Below are positions 1-8,590 of a DNA stretch of 64,000 nucleotides, piece by piece. The notes under the pieces are model-generated. The model had not been told where the DNA came from. It saw only the letters and a list, made by a program, of their open reading frames with translations, and did no database searches. Origin of the DNA: Haloarcula salinisoli (GTDB taxonomy: Archaea > Halobacteriota > Halobacteria > Halobacteriales > Haloarculaceae); the NCBI RefSeq assembly GCF_019599405.1, contig NZ_RKLQ01000001.1, positions 1,302,001 through 1,366,000 on the forward strand, read 5' to 3'. A program made the translations under genes and the position numbers. Every line of letters starts with the position of its first letter. The stretch's first letter is position 1.

Positions 1-191
1 AGATGGACACCTCCGACGAGGGGCTCGTCGTCGACGTGGTCGATATGCTGTCGGCGATGACACACAGCGCGCAGTTCGTCGAGACGCTCGCGGCCCATCC
101 GACGACGGTCCCCGAGGAAGATACAATCTCTCCGAGAGCGGGGCTGTTCGTGGGCAAGCTGCTGGAGAATCTGGAGAACGGGGTTTCCTGA
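1..191 (+). CDS. C-terminal end of an unrecognised protein (cut by window edge)
   Basis: An open frame runs in from the left edge and ends at a TGA at 189-191. About 62 residues are visible, acidic and probably helical, with no motif I recognise. An ATG at position 3 could be a start, but the frame may continue upstream, so I treat it as partial. It converges on the DNA polymerase gene 25 bp downstream. No function is assigned. Confidence 0.5.
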   Translation, partial: MDTSDEGLVVDVVDMLSAMTHSAQFVETLAAHPTTVPEEDTISPRAGLFVGKLLENLENGVS

Positions 192-216
192 CTGCCGGGC
201 CGCTTGCTCTGAGTGC

Positions 217-1596
217 CTACCCGAAGTCGCCCAGCGACGCCTGCCCGTCCGGGTCCTGCTCAGAGGTGTCCACCTCTCCGGCGGTTTCTGGCGTCGCGTC
301 GTCGCTCGCGTCCGTCCCGTCCTCGCTCGCGCCCGTCCCGTCACCGTCGAAGGCAGTCAGACTCGCCTGCCCGTCTGCCGTCGGCTCCGGTTCCAGCTCT
401 GTGCGGTCTGGCCCGGCGGCAGATTCAGCAGTCCCCCCGCCAGTCGCGCTCTCGAACCCGGTGAGGCTGGCCTGCTCGCCGGCCGAGAAGTCCAGGTTCG
501 AGACGCGGACGCCAAGCTTCCGCACCGGACGGTCGGCGAACTCTCCCAGTAAATCGAGCGCGATGGACTCGACGAGGTCGGCGTCGGCGACGGGACCCGG
601 CAGCGAGCGTGCGCGGGTGTTGATATCGAACGGCGGTTCGACCACTTTGATGCCGACGGTCTGGTAGCGAGCGCCCTTGCGGCCCGCCCGATCCGCGACG
701 GCTTGGGCGAGCGTGGTGACTTTCCGGCGTTTCTCGTCGGTAGCCTCGACGGCCTCGGTGAACGCGGACTCGCGTGAGAGGCTCTTTGGGTCGCCACGCG
801 GCGTCACTTCCCTGGTATCCTCCCCACGGGCGTACCGGCGTATCTCACGGCCGCGCTCGCCAAAGCGGTTCTCGAGGACCTCCGGGTCTGCCTCGGCGAG
901 GTCGCCAGCTGTCTCGATACCGAGTTCGGCCAGTTCACGGGCGGTCACGGGGCCGACACCATGGACCTCCTCGACCGGCAGGTCGGCGAAGAACGTCCGT
1001 ACCTCGCCCGGCTCGACGACAACCTGTCCGTCCGGCTTCTCCCGGTCACTGGCCACCTTCGCGGCGCTCATGGTCGGGGCGACGCCGACGCTGGCGACGA
1101 CGCCAACCTCGGACTCGATTGTCGCCCGCAGCTCGCTCGCCCACTCGGCGACGCCGTCCCAGCCGACAGTGTCGGTGATATCGAGGTACGCCTCGTCGAT
1201 ACTGACCTCCCGGACGGTGTCGCTCTCGGCGTGGAGTATCTCCTTGACCTCCGCAGCGACCGACTCGTAGTAGTCCATATCGACCGGCCGGTAGATGCCC
1301 GTCGCCTCGGCGTCCTCGTCTGCCGCGGCGTCGTCGGCGTCGGCCCGCCGAGGGAGCCGTTCGAGCGCCTCGGAGATGGCCATCGCGGACTCGACGCCGT
1401 AGGCCCGGGCCTCGTAGCTCGCCGTGGCGACGGCACCGTGGGTCTCGCCGCCCTCGTAGCCCATCCCGACGACCAGCGGCTCGCCGGCCAGGTCGGGGTC
1501 CCGTCGCTGTTCGCAGGCCGCGTAGAAACAGTCCATATCGACGTGGGCGACCACCTGGTCGGGGCGGGCGGTGCCGGGCAGTCGCGCGGCGTCCAT
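217..1596 (-). CDS. dinB: DNA polymerase IV, Y family, with three PIP-like boxes
   Basis: Error-prone translesion DNA polymerase that copies past damaged bases, normally recruited by the PCNA clamp. The palm motif HVDMDCFYAACE holds metal ligand Asp20. The SIDEAYLD motif holds Asp134 and Glu135. Helix-hairpin-helix and little-finger regions follow. The tail from about residue 370 is acidic and low in complexity. It carries three copies of a QxxLxxF clamp-binding motif at residues 375-381, 410-416 and 452-458, the last at the extreme C-terminus. The start at 1596 (MDAARLPG) is preferred over an ATG five codons upstream because haloarchaeal homologues begin close to it. Total 459 aa, longer than typical DinB because of the tail. 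It stands alone and converges on the partial gene to its left. Confidence 0.93.
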   Translation of the reverse strand: MDAARLPGTARPDQVVAHVDMDCFYAACEQRRDPDLAGEPLVVGMGYEGGETHGAVATASYEARAYGVESAMAISEALERLPRRADADDAAADEDAEATGIYRPVDMDYYESVAAEVKEILHAESDTVREVSIDEAYLDITDTVGWDGVAEWASELRATIESEVGVVASVGVAPTMSAAKVASDREKPDGQVVVEPGEVRTFFADLPVEEVHGVGPVTARELAELGIETAGDLAEADPEVLENRFGERGREIRRYARGEDTREVTPRGDPKSLSRESAFTEAVEATDEKRRKVTTLAQAVADRAGRKGARYQTVGIKVVEPPFDINTRARSLPGPVADADLVESIALDLLGEFADRPVRKLGVRVSNLDFSAGEQASLTGFESATGGGTAESAAGPDRTELEPEPTADGQASLTAFDGDGTGASEDGTDASDDATPETAGEVDTSEQDPDGQASLGDFG

Positions 1597-1829
1597 AGCA
1601 AGGTGATACACGTCGTCTGTGAAAACCTCTCCGTCCGCGGCCGCGCCGGGTAGCCGCGAGGCTCGCCGGTTGTATCAGGGGGTACTGGTTGGGTGCACTA
1701 TGCCACATCCAGGCCCCCCAACGTTGGGATTACGTGGTCCTCTAATGAACTTTTCCTTTTTCGACAGGTATTGCCGCCGAACCCGTGGCGTATCGACGGT
1801 TCCGGGCACACTCTGGCCGACTACTTCCG

Positions 1830-2801
1830 TCAGTCGCGTTCCCTCGGGGGTGTCCAGAGCTCCGACGCCCGCTCCCGGCCGTACTCGAACAGGTCGTCGA
1901 TGAGCGCTGGGTCCCGGTCCAGCTTGGAGTGGTAATCCAGGTCCCAGTCGAGGGTCACTTCCCGGACGTCGATGCGTTTGTACCGGTCGTCGGTGATGAC
2001 GTCGTTCGCGATGAAGCGGTTGATGACCCCGACGGTGTGTAGCTCCTGCTCCAGCGAGAGGTTCCCGGCGAGTTCGTTCCGGCGGTCGAGAATCTCGTTC
2101 ATACTCCGTGGGACCGTCCGAGTCCGTCGGGGGTTGATGCGGACGAGCCAGATCTCGTCTGGCTTCTCGTCGGGGTCGTCGGCCGCCGTGAAGTGGCGAA
2201 TCGGTGGGTTCTGGGCGAAGAGACCGTCCCAGTAGTAATCGCCGTCGATTTCGGTCGCCTCGTAGATGTTTGGGATGGTCGCCGAGGCGACGACCGCGTC
2301 CAGCCCGCCGTCGCCGTTCTCGAAGACGGTGAACTGGCCGCTCAGCACGTCGACGGCACTGATGTAGAGGTCCGGTGACTCGCCGGCCGTGACTGACTGC
2401 TCGATGTCGACGTAGCGGTCGAGCAGCCGCCGGAGATAGGCCCGGCCAAAGTCCGAGGCCGGGTTGTAGTACGGACTGACCGCGACCGAACCGAACTCGT
2501 CGGTGAACCGGTTCGCGAACACCAGCCCAGCGTTGAGCCCCCGTTCGAGGACGGTCTCGGCCGAGATATCCTCCCAGAACCCCGACAGTGAAGCGAGGGC
2601 TGCCTCCGGGTCGGATCGCCGGAGACCCTGCCAGGCCAGCATCGCACAGACGGCGCCCCCGGAGGTGCCACTCAGGGCAGTGACGTCGTAGTCGGCCGGA
2701 CTGTGCCGTATCACACCGGAGAGGACGCCGGCGGTGAAGGCGGTGTGACTGCCACCGCCCTGGCATGCGATGGCGACGCGCCGTGTCTCTGTGCTGGCCA
2801 T
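1830..2801 (-). CDS. Patatin-like phospholipase
   Basis: Predicted serine acyl hydrolase with a Ser-Asp dyad that cleaves ester-linked lipids. A glycine-rich oxyanion loop (QGGGSHTAFTAG, residues 14-25) precedes the nucleophile elbow GTSGG with Ser47. The partner Asp lies in the DGL motif at residue 192. No signal peptide or membrane segment is seen, so it is probably cytoplasmic. At 323 aa it has the usual length for bacterial and archaeal patatins. Archaeal membrane lipids are ether-linked, so the substrate is unclear. Free fatty esters or polyester granules are possible, but that is inference. Confidence 0.85.
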   Translation of the reverse strand: MASTETRRVAIACQGGGSHTAFTAGVLSGVIRHSPADYDVTALSGTSGGAVCAMLAWQGLRRSDPEAALASLSGFWEDISAETVLERGLNAGLVFANRFTDEFGSVAVSPYYNPASDFGRAYLRRLLDRYVDIEQSVTAGESPDLYISAVDVLSGQFTVFENGDGGLDAVVASATIPNIYEATEIDGDYYWDGLFAQNPPIRHFTAADDPDEKPDEIWLVRINPRRTRTVPRSMNEILDRRNELAGNLSLEQELHTVGVINRFIANDVITDDRYKRIDVREVTLDWDLDYHSKLDRDPALIDDLFEYGRERASELWTPPRERD

Positions 2802-2873
2802 CAGCCGGGATACGCCGGCCAGGAGAATAGTTATCTATCGCTTACACCGCGACCGACTGCGGGGGACGACGAG

Positions 2874-4277
2874 TTAGTCGTCGGTCGCTGGCACTTCGTC
2901 GACGGTGTCCGAACCCGTGGCGCTGGGCGCCTCGGCGTCGTCGGCGTACGGGAAGTGCCCGATGGTGGCCTCCCGGAAGGCCTCCTCGTCGAACTCGTAC
3001 TCGCCGTCGAGGAACTCTAGGAGGGTGTGGGTGTCCCGCTTGGCGTTCTTGAGACACGTCGAGGCACCCGGCGACGGTGTGATGTTGAAGATGACGTCGT
3101 CGCCGACGATCTTCGCCTCGCCCATGTCCAGCGATTTGGCTTTCGTGTCGACGATCTGCGGGCGGACGCCGCCGTACCCCTTCGCACGCTCGATGTCGTC
3201 CAGTTCGACGCTCGGGACGACCTTCTGGACGTGCGGGAGGAACTGTCGCGGCCCGACCTCCGGGAGGTCATAGAGCAGGTTCCGGAGGACGTACGGCAAC
3301 AGCACCTTATCCGAGAGGATGTTGGCGTAGCTGAGGAACGATGCGGCGTTCAACCCGAACACGTCGATGAAATCGGAGACAGTCGAGATGTTGCCCCGCT
3401 CCAGGGCCGGGACGAGCTTCGCCGTCGGGCCAAAGCGCGTGATAGAGTCGTCGTGGACGTCGGCGTCGCCGTGGACCGCCGCGAAGGGCAGCTTCTTCAT
3501 CTGCAGGGTGTAGACCTTCCCGTTCAGCAGGTCGTCCGCCAGGAAGAAACTGCCCGCGACCGGGAGCAGGACCTTGTCTTCGCCGTAGCCAAGCTCCTTT
3601 GCCATCTGGAGGCTGTGGGAGCCGGCGGCGACGACGGTCGCGTCACAGTCGAAGCGGCCGTCGTCGGTCTCGATGGTGTAGCCGTCCAGCGTCGGCGTGA
3701 TGTCCGTGACCTCCGTCCCGGTGTAGACGTCGACGTTCGCCTCCTGTTCGGCCTGCTCGACGAAGGACTTCGTCGTCTGTCCGTAGTCGACGACGTAGCC
3801 GTCGGGCGTCTGGAGCGCGAGCATATCGACGTCGGGCTCCCGACCCTCCAGGACTTTCGGCTCGATGTCCGCGATCTCGTCGCGGCCTATTGGTCGGAGC
3901 TTCGGGAAGAGGTCGCCAAAGCCCTCCTCGTGGTAGCGCTCTTCGAGCTGTGGGACCTCTTCCTCGCCCACTGCCAGCACCATCTTCGAGCGCTTGGCGT
4001 GCATCTCCCGCTCCGGGTCGTGATTTTCGAGATAGCCCGCCAGGAGTTCGGCGCCCTCCTTGACCTCCTCGGCTTTCTCGAGCGTGTAGTTCGTCTCGAT
4101 GTCGCCGAAATGCAGCGTCTGTGAGTTGTTCGTGTGATGGGAGTTGATGGCCGCGACCTCCTCTTCCTTCTCGAGGAGCGCGATGGAGTCGATATCGGTG
4201 AACTTCGCGGTCGTGTACAGCAGCGATGCACCGCTGATTCCCCCGCCGACGATTACCAGATCGTATTTCCCTGACAT
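2874..4277 (-). CDS. mqo: Malate:quinone oxidoreductase-type FAD enzyme
   Basis: FAD-dependent, membrane-associated dehydrogenase predicted to oxidise malate to oxaloacetate and pass electrons to menaquinone, a TCA-cycle entry into respiration. An N-terminal dinucleotide fold has the GGGISGAS motif. A family-typical HHTNNSQTLHFGDIETNYT region follows near residue 50, then a conserved C-terminal GYGGVRPQIVD and TPSPGAS region. About 467 aa, close to the usual Mqo length. The start MSGKYDLV at 4277 is chosen over an ATG four codons upstream because the Rossmann strand begins at once. The tail after residue 440 is an acidic haloarchaeal extension. A 2-hydroxyglutarate oxidase is the main alternative. 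Confidence 0.85.
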   Translation of the reverse strand: MSGKYDLVIVGGGISGASLLYTTAKFTDIDSIALLEKEEEVAAINSHHTNNSQTLHFGDIETNYTLEKAEEVKEGAELLAGYLENHDPEREMHAKRSKMVLAVGEEEVPQLEERYHEEGFGDLFPKLRPIGRDEIADIEPKVLEGREPDVDMLALQTPDGYVVDYGQTTKSFVEQAEQEANVDVYTGTEVTDITPTLDGYTIETDDGRFDCDATVVAAGSHSLQMAKELGYGEDKVLLPVAGSFFLADDLLNGKVYTLQMKKLPFAAVHGDADVHDDSITRFGPTAKLVPALERGNISTVSDFIDVFGLNAASFLSYANILSDKVLLPYVLRNLLYDLPEVGPRQFLPHVQKVVPSVELDDIERAKGYGGVRPQIVDTKAKSLDMGEAKIVGDDVIFNITPSPGASTCLKNAKRDTHTLLEFLDGEYEFDEEAFREATIGHFPYADDAEAPSATGSDTVDEVPATDD

Positions 4278-4481
4278 ACTTTCTCTCACGCTACCTGAAC
4301 GCGTGTCCTCCAGACTGATAACTCATATTTTCTCGGCTCGCATTTGTACAATCACCGAACACCCCATCGACACAGTGTGTAGACGTGTGTCTCCCCGGCC
4401 TGTCACGCTACTTCTCGGTGGTTTTGACGGACCGCTCTGGAAACCCGTGTTTTTATTCCTTCTTTGTCTATATGTTACCGT

Positions 4482-4841
4482 ATGGCACTCCTCGAAGCGC
4501 TCCAGAACGAGGTCGGCGACAATCTCAGAGCCGTGGCGACCTACGAGGAAAAAGAGTGGGAGATAATCTACGAGCGCGAGGATATCGAAGCCAAACCCCG
4601 TATCTTCGAGAAGATACACCGGGAGCTGATTCTGGAGGGGATGGGCACCGAGTATCTGGAGGAGGTCTTCGGCGTCGGCGACCTCAACTGCACCATGCAC
4701 AGCTTCGAGGAAGCGATGTGTTTCCACTTCGTCCGCGGGTCGCTGCAAGGGGTGTTCATCTCTATCGAGCCGGACGCCATGGTCCCCCTCGAGGAGTTCG
4801 TGACCATCTGCAAGGAGAGCGAGATAGAGCCGCCGCGGTGA
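4482..4841 (+). CDS. Small conserved haloarchaeal protein
   Basis: 119-aa acidic soluble protein with no signal peptide or membrane span. It resembles a small haloarchaeal family that shares a GDnLRaVatY segment followed by an acidic ...IYeReDIE stretch, but I cannot name a function. ATG 4482 is chosen over an upstream TTG because it directly starts the conserved MALLEALQNEVGDNLRAV region. A T-rich element (4451-4458) lies about 28 bp upstream, suiting a leaderless transcript. It is divergent from the malate:quinone oxidoreductase gene. Confidence 0.7.
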   Translation: MALLEALQNEVGDNLRAVATYEEKEWEIIYEREDIEAKPRIFEKIHRELILEGMGTEYLEEVFGVGDLNCTMHSFEEAMCFHFVRGSLQGVFISIEPDAMVPLEEFVTICKESEIEPPR

Positions 4842-4885
4842 ACTGGCCGGCCGAGAATCCCCTCTCAATCGCAGTGACCGTCCGA

Positions 4886-5167
4886 CTACCCCGACTCCGG
4901 CAGTCGCTGGGCCATCGCCCGCACGTACTCGACTGCGACGTCTGCGTCGACGCCGTCCGCCGGTGCTATCGCGTCGGTGACCGCCCCACAGCCATGCAGT
5001 AACTGCGCCCGGCGGTCGCTCTCCGGGAGCTTGTTCTGACTGACCCTCGTGGCCGTTTCGATGGTCCGTCGAGCGGTCTCGAACTCCCCGGCCTGTATCG
5101 CCGTCTCGGTCTCCTCGAGGAGCTGGGAAAGGACTGCGTGTACGTCACTCGGGAGGTCGTCGGGCAC
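4886..5167 (-). CDS. Hypothetical helical protein
   Basis: 93-aa, GTG-started frame. The product looks all-helical, with a pattern like a single tetratricopeptide-type pair around residues 12-45 (LLEETETAIQAGEFETARRTI). No catalytic motif or signal sequence is visible. It faces the small gene at 4482 tail to tail. The haloarchaeal amino-acid bias supports it being a real gene. Function unknown. Confidence 0.6.
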   Translation of the reverse strand: MPDDLPSDVHAVLSQLLEETETAIQAGEFETARRTIETATRVSQNKLPESDRRAQLLHGCGAVTDAIAPADGVDADVAVEYVRAMAQRLPESG

Positions 5168-5252
5168 GATTCGAAGTCGGAGGGCGCCGTGATAGAAGTG
5201 CGGGCCTCGAACGCAGCTATTCCGACTGGTCTGGTGTGAAAGGCCTGAGAGG

Positions 5253-5984
5253 TCACCGCTCCTGTTTTATTTCGTCGACGTACTGCTCTGGGCCGTCCAT
5301 TCGTATCCGTATGTGCGTAATCTCCTGGTGGAGTCCGGACTCGTCGTCGAACGCACCGACCTCCTCCCCGTCGATGAACAGTCGAAACTGGCCCCCGTCG
5401 GTCTCGATTCTGTAATCGTGGACATCTCCGTCGTGGTCGTAGCCCGGTTCGATCATCGTCGTCTCCTCCCCGTCCTCGTTTCGCAAAAGTGCGACGTTGT
5501 TATCGACGTAGTCCTTCCCGATACCATCGGGCAACTGTCTGACTGTGAGAGTGTACTTGTCCACGTTAGCATCCAGATTGTCCTCGGGTAGGTCGACGAG
5601 AAATTGGAACCGGAGGCCCCGTCCCCCCTCGTTATTCTGGACATCGTTGAACTGCCACGCACCGGTGAATCCGGATTGAATCGAGGTAGCCGCGAAGTCG
5701 TTCGACCGCCTCTCCGCTGTGAGTCGACTCGCCTCTATTGAGAACGCACCATCCAAGTCCCACCCGTTGTCCGCCAGTTCTGCTCCGGAATAGTCGAAAT
5801 CCTCTTCGAAGGTCTCGGCCCCCACTTCGGTGCTGGTCGCTTCCTCCCCATCGGTGGTGTTCTCTTCCCCATCATCTTCCAACTCCGCCTCTAACTCCCC
5901 CAGAGAACAGCCGGCGAGACCAGCGACACCAACGGCCCCCAGCGTCGTCAGATACTGTCGCCGATTCGGCAATTCCCCATACAT
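5253..5984 (-). CDS. Tat-type lipoprotein with a jelly-roll (LamG-like) domain
   Basis: The N-terminus NRRQYLTTLGAVGVAGLAGC combines a twin-arginine motif with a lipobox, so the mature protein should be lipid-anchored at Cys26 outside the cell. An acidic Thr/Glu-rich linker reaches residue 55. The rest looks like a concanavalin-like beta-sandwich: an EDFDYSGAE start, a central YDHDGDVHDYRIETDGG strand pair and a closing FIDGEEVGAFDDESG and VDEIKQ. Such domains often bind sugars. No catalytic residues can be named. It is monocistronic. Confidence 0.75.
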   Translation of the reverse strand: MYGELPNRRQYLTTLGAVGVAGLAGCSLGELEAELEDDGEENTTDGEEATSTEVGAETFEEDFDYSGAELADNGWDLDGAFSIEASRLTAERRSNDFAATSIQSGFTGAWQFNDVQNNEGGRGLRFQFLVDLPEDNLDANVDKYTLTVRQLPDGIGKDYVDNNVALLRNEDGEETTMIEPGYDHDGDVHDYRIETDGGQFRLFIDGEEVGAFDDESGLHQEITHIRIRMDGPEQYVDEIKQER

Positions 5985-6120
5985 TCCAAGATGGCGGGAG
6001 GTAAATAAAAGGCGGTGAGGTCCGATTGGTGGGTCGGTTCAGTCCGCTGTCGGCTTGTGGCCCTGTTCGAAAACGCCATGCTCATCCTGGCCGGAATCTT
6101 GGTGAGCTGTTTGTAGTCGT

Positions 6121-6567
6121 TCAGCCGGCTGGAGAACGAGCGAGAGTAGCCCATCCATCGTCACCCTGCACGTACAGCGTAGTTCCGACGTTCCTGACCG
6201 TCGTTCGATTCGAAGAACTCACAGCGGTGATCGCAATCTCGTCGCCGCGTCCGACATCGCTGGCATCAGGCAGGGAACCAAACGTGGCACTCAGGTACTT
6301 GCCGAGGTACGCGCCAGCTGTAGATTCCATATCGTGGCCGTCGTCACCGAACTCTATCAGCTCGTGCGAGCGGGTGCGGTCGCGTACCCATTCTTCGCCG
6401 CGGTCGTGAACTCCGAAGCGGTACCAGTCGACGAAGCCTTGCTCGTCCTGGAACTCGGGGTCGAGGTCGTCCAGGTCGTCGCGATAGGTCAGCGGGTACA
6501 CGTTGACAATCTCACCCTGGCCGTAGTCGGCCCACTTCTTCGCCAGCTCCGGTTGTCCCAGAGCCAC
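6121..6567 (-). pseudogene. Fragment of a plasmid- or virus-type replication protein
   Basis: About 148 codons are readable, but the only possible start is a GTG and an in-frame stop sits six codons upstream. The part from ELAKKWADYGQGEIVNVYP to AGAYLGKYLSA resembles the middle to C-terminal part of replication initiators of haloarchaeal plasmids and pleomorphic viruses, which share a ...YLgKYLs helix. The last 45 residues do not look like that family. It lies about 150 bp from tRNA-Trp, a usual integration site. I read it as the relic of an integrated element; a short functional gene is the alternative. Confidence 0.45.
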
Positions 6568-6607
6568 GGCATTCTGTCCTTTTCACGAGTCTTCATTTCG
6601 CTAGAAT

Positions 6608-6675
6608 AGGGTCGGATGGATTTTCACCCGACTGCGAGACTCACTGCGTTCGTCTCGCGTGGTTCAAATCCCTCC
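6608..6675. repeat. Degenerate tRNA 3'-end copy and inverted T-arm next to tRNA-Trp
   Basis: Bases 6608-6631 align imperfectly with the 3' end of tRNA-Trp (6722-6745) in the same orientation. Bases 6660-6675 (ggttcaaatccctcc) are an inverted copy of its T-arm. A hairpin with gcgaga / tctcgc arms lies between them. The arrangement looks like the remains of attachment sites of an integrated element. Confidence 0.45.
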
Positions 6676-6690
6676 TCGTCAACGATACAG

Positions 6691-6713
6691 TGCGCTCACC
6701 AATTGTGAGCGCA
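6691..6713. terminator. Hairpin downstream of tRNA-Trp
   Basis: A perfect 9-bp inverted repeat (tgcgctcac / gtgagcgca) with a 5-base loop lies 9 bp beyond the 3' end of tRNA-Trp, which is read leftward. It could act as a 3' processing or termination structure. No T-run follows, so an operator or recombination site is also possible. Confidence 0.4.
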
Positions 6714-6721
6714 CAGAATAG

Positions 6722-6902
6722 TGGGGTCGGAGGGATTTGAACCCCCGATCGGCTGATATCTCCAACCAGCGCCTCGGAACTCCAGAGGGTCATCGTCGCG
6801 GGCCGGTGATCAGCCGGTCGCTCAGTATATCAGCCCTCGGATTGTCGTCCCTGGCGCGTGGCCTCTGGAGTCAGCCGCCTTCCCGGACTAGGCCACGACC
6901 CC
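6722..6902 (-). tRNA. trnW: tRNA-Trp (anticodon CCA) with an intron of about 105 nt
   Basis: Read on the minus strand, a seven-base acceptor stem GGGGTCG pairs with CGACCCC, followed by discriminator A. CCA is not encoded. The D-arm, anticodon (complement at 6866-6868) and T-arm GGGGGTTCAAATCCCTCC are present. An intron of about 105 nt, roughly 6759-6864, interrupts the anticodon loop just 3' of the anticodon. Exon and intron bases can form the helix of a bulge-helix-bulge splice site (CTCCA with TGGAG). In haloarchaea this intron is known to act as a box C/D guide for 2'-O-methylation of its own pre-tRNA. Confidence 0.95.
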
Positions 6903-6952
6903 GCACTCCGTCGTATGCCGATTAGTACTAAAGGGATTTCGATTGCGGGACG

Positions 6953-7180
6953 TTATTCTCGGTCCGTCTCCGACCAGTCGCACTCCTGGCACTTGTAGCC
7001 CGTGACGAACTCCAGCGCCGTGGGCATGTAGCCCACAGCAAGCACGTTCTCGCCACACTCCGGGCACTCCCGGTCGGCGTCTTCGATCGGTTCTGCGTCC
7101 ATTACGCTCTCGCCTTCGATGAGTTCGGCGAGGCTCTCGGGGGTCTGCATACGCCCCTGTACCACGCGGTTGTCGGCCAT
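6953..7180 (-). CDS. DUF5795-like small zinc-ribbon protein
   Basis: 75-aa protein. The C-terminal half has two CxxC knuckles (CPECG and CQECDW) around a VGYMPTALEFVTGYKC segment, so it probably binds one zinc ion. The N-terminus VVQGRMQTPESLAELIEGE is typical of a small family restricted to haloarchaea that I recall as DUF5795. No function is established. It lies just upstream of tRNA-Trp on the same strand. Confidence 0.8.
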   Translation of the reverse strand: MADNRVVQGRMQTPESLAELIEGESVMDAEPIEDADRECPECGENVLAVGYMPTALEFVTGYKCQECDWSETDRE

Positions 7181-7306
7181 ACCGGAGAGCGGAGCGTCGG
7201 CCGCCTAAATCTTCCCCTCTGTATTAGTTTTGATGTGGACTGCGGCATGAGTTGCTACGAGCCAGTACTCCGCCTGAGGTACTGCAGTCTATACGAAGAC
7301 TCGGCG

Positions 7307-7611
7307 CCAGAAAGCCCCCGAGCTAAGGACTCCCGCGACTCGCTGTGCTCCTCGGTCGCTTTGCTCCCTGCGGTGCTTGCGTCGCCGGGGTTCGTCCTTA
7401 GCTCGGCCCCTTTCAGTCCCACCCGTAGCCGGTTACGCAAACAGCCCTGGGTGGGGCTGAAAGGGGCGGCAGGCTCCGGGAAGGCGGGCGACGTAAGCAC
7501 TGGAACGAACGGAGTGAGTGAAGCGCGCAGCGAGCCCCCCGACCGGAGCCTGCCGGGGCTTTCTGGCCGTTCGCAAGTCAGTCGGCAGCCGTTGCTAGCG
7601 GGGCTTTCTGG
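7307..7611. repeat. 260-bp imperfect palindrome (7307-7566) plus a third terminal arm
   Basis: Three nested inverted repeats share one centre near 7436: terminal arms 7307-7319 / 7554-7566, middle arms 7371-7387 / 7484-7500 and inner arms 7406-7424 / 7449-7467 (18 of 19 paired). A further copy of the right terminal arm (cggggctttctgg) lies at 7599-7611. The 522-bp gap between 7181 and 7702 has no convincing gene. This looks like a non-autonomous foldback element or a large RNA hairpin. Confidence 0.6.
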
Positions 7612-7702
7612 CTGTGAGTAAGCCGACAGGAAGATACTGCTAGCTGAGCGTTCTGACTCTCAATAGTAGCCCTATAGTCTCAAAAACTCAAATCTACGTT
7701 TC

Positions 7703-8590
7703 CTAGAGCCACGGCGCGCGTTCCTGGTCGGGGTCGTACTCCACTTTCGCGCCGTCGTCGGTGCGCTCGTCGGCCGCCACACCTTGGGAAGCCCCGCCGT
7801 CGGAGAACGCCGCGGTGAGGTCCACCGCGTCGGGGTGGTAGTCCTGGTGACGTTCGCGGGCGTTCTCCGGGTCGAAGGACAGCAGGGCGGTCACACCGAG
7901 GACAGCCAGCGCGACGGGTGCCTGCGTGGGCATTAGCCCGACGACGGAGAGGGCGAGCACGCCCAGGGCGACGGCACTGCCGAAGCGGAACCGGTCGATG
8001 TCGACCGCGTTGCGCAGCCACGGGCTGGCGAGTGCGACCACGAGCGCGAAGCCGACGCCGATGGCGGCAGTCGCCCCGGCGCGGGCCAGCATCTCGGGGT
8101 TGGCCTCGACCACCAGCTCCGCGCCGGCGGGGTCGACACTGGCCAGCAGGCCCAGGCCGACGATGATGGCGGGCCGGGGCAGCAGCTCACCGATGCGAGC
8201 GCTTGCGGTCTGGGCCGCGATGGCCAGGATGACGATGCCGGCGAAGCGCTCGAACGTCGCGAGGTGGACGACGCCGGCGATGGTCGGCGCGATGGCGGCT
8301 TCGAGTATCGCCACCGGAATCAACACGGCGCCGATGAGCAACACGGCCTTGGCCTGCTGGCGGGGCGTGCCGTCCATCTCGGCGAGGACGACGGCGACCA
8401 TCGCGGAGCCGCCGAAGACGAGCAGGCCGACCTCGAGCATACCGGTCCAGGTCGTGAGCGCGCCCGCCAGGACGAGCACCGGGAAGATACCGTCCACGAG
8501 CGGGAGGCCCATCACAGTCGCCAGCAGGCGGCCGCCACGGCCGACCTGCCGCTCGATGTCGAGCGCGACCGGGTGTCTGGAGCTACTCAT
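7703..8590 (-). CDS. DUF5794-like membrane protein
   Basis: 295-aa integral membrane protein with roughly seven or eight hydrophobic helices between residues 25 and 235, and a soluble acidic C-terminal tail (residues 240-295). I recognise it as resembling a haloarchaeal family recalled as DUF5794, of unknown function. The NPEMLARAG loop separates two helix groups. The gene is divergent from guaB across a 411-bp spacer. Confidence 0.7.
   Translation of the reverse strand: MSSSRHPVALDIERQVGRGGRLLATVMGLPLVDGIFPVLVLAGALTTWTGMLEVGLLVFGGSAMVAVVLAEMDGTPRQQAKAVLLIGAVLIPVAILEAAIAPTIAGVVHLATFERFAGIVILAIAAQTASARIGELLPRPAIIVGLGLLASVDPAGAELVVEANPEMLARAGATAAIGVGFALVVALASPWLRNAVDIDRFRFGSAVALGVLALSVVGLMPTQAPVALAVLGVTALLSFDPENARERHQDYHPDAVDLTAAFSDGGASQGVAADERTDDGAKVEYDPDQERAPWL

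Noticed and set aside
3027-4124. 365-codon open frame antisense to mqo
   Set aside because: Repetitive Val/Arg/Asp/Leu composition typical of the complementary frame in high-GC genes.
5948-6154. 68-codon frame between the lipoprotein and the replication-protein fragment
   Set aside because: Overlaps both neighbours' ends, shows no motif and has no promoter. It might be transposase debris, but this cannot be supported.
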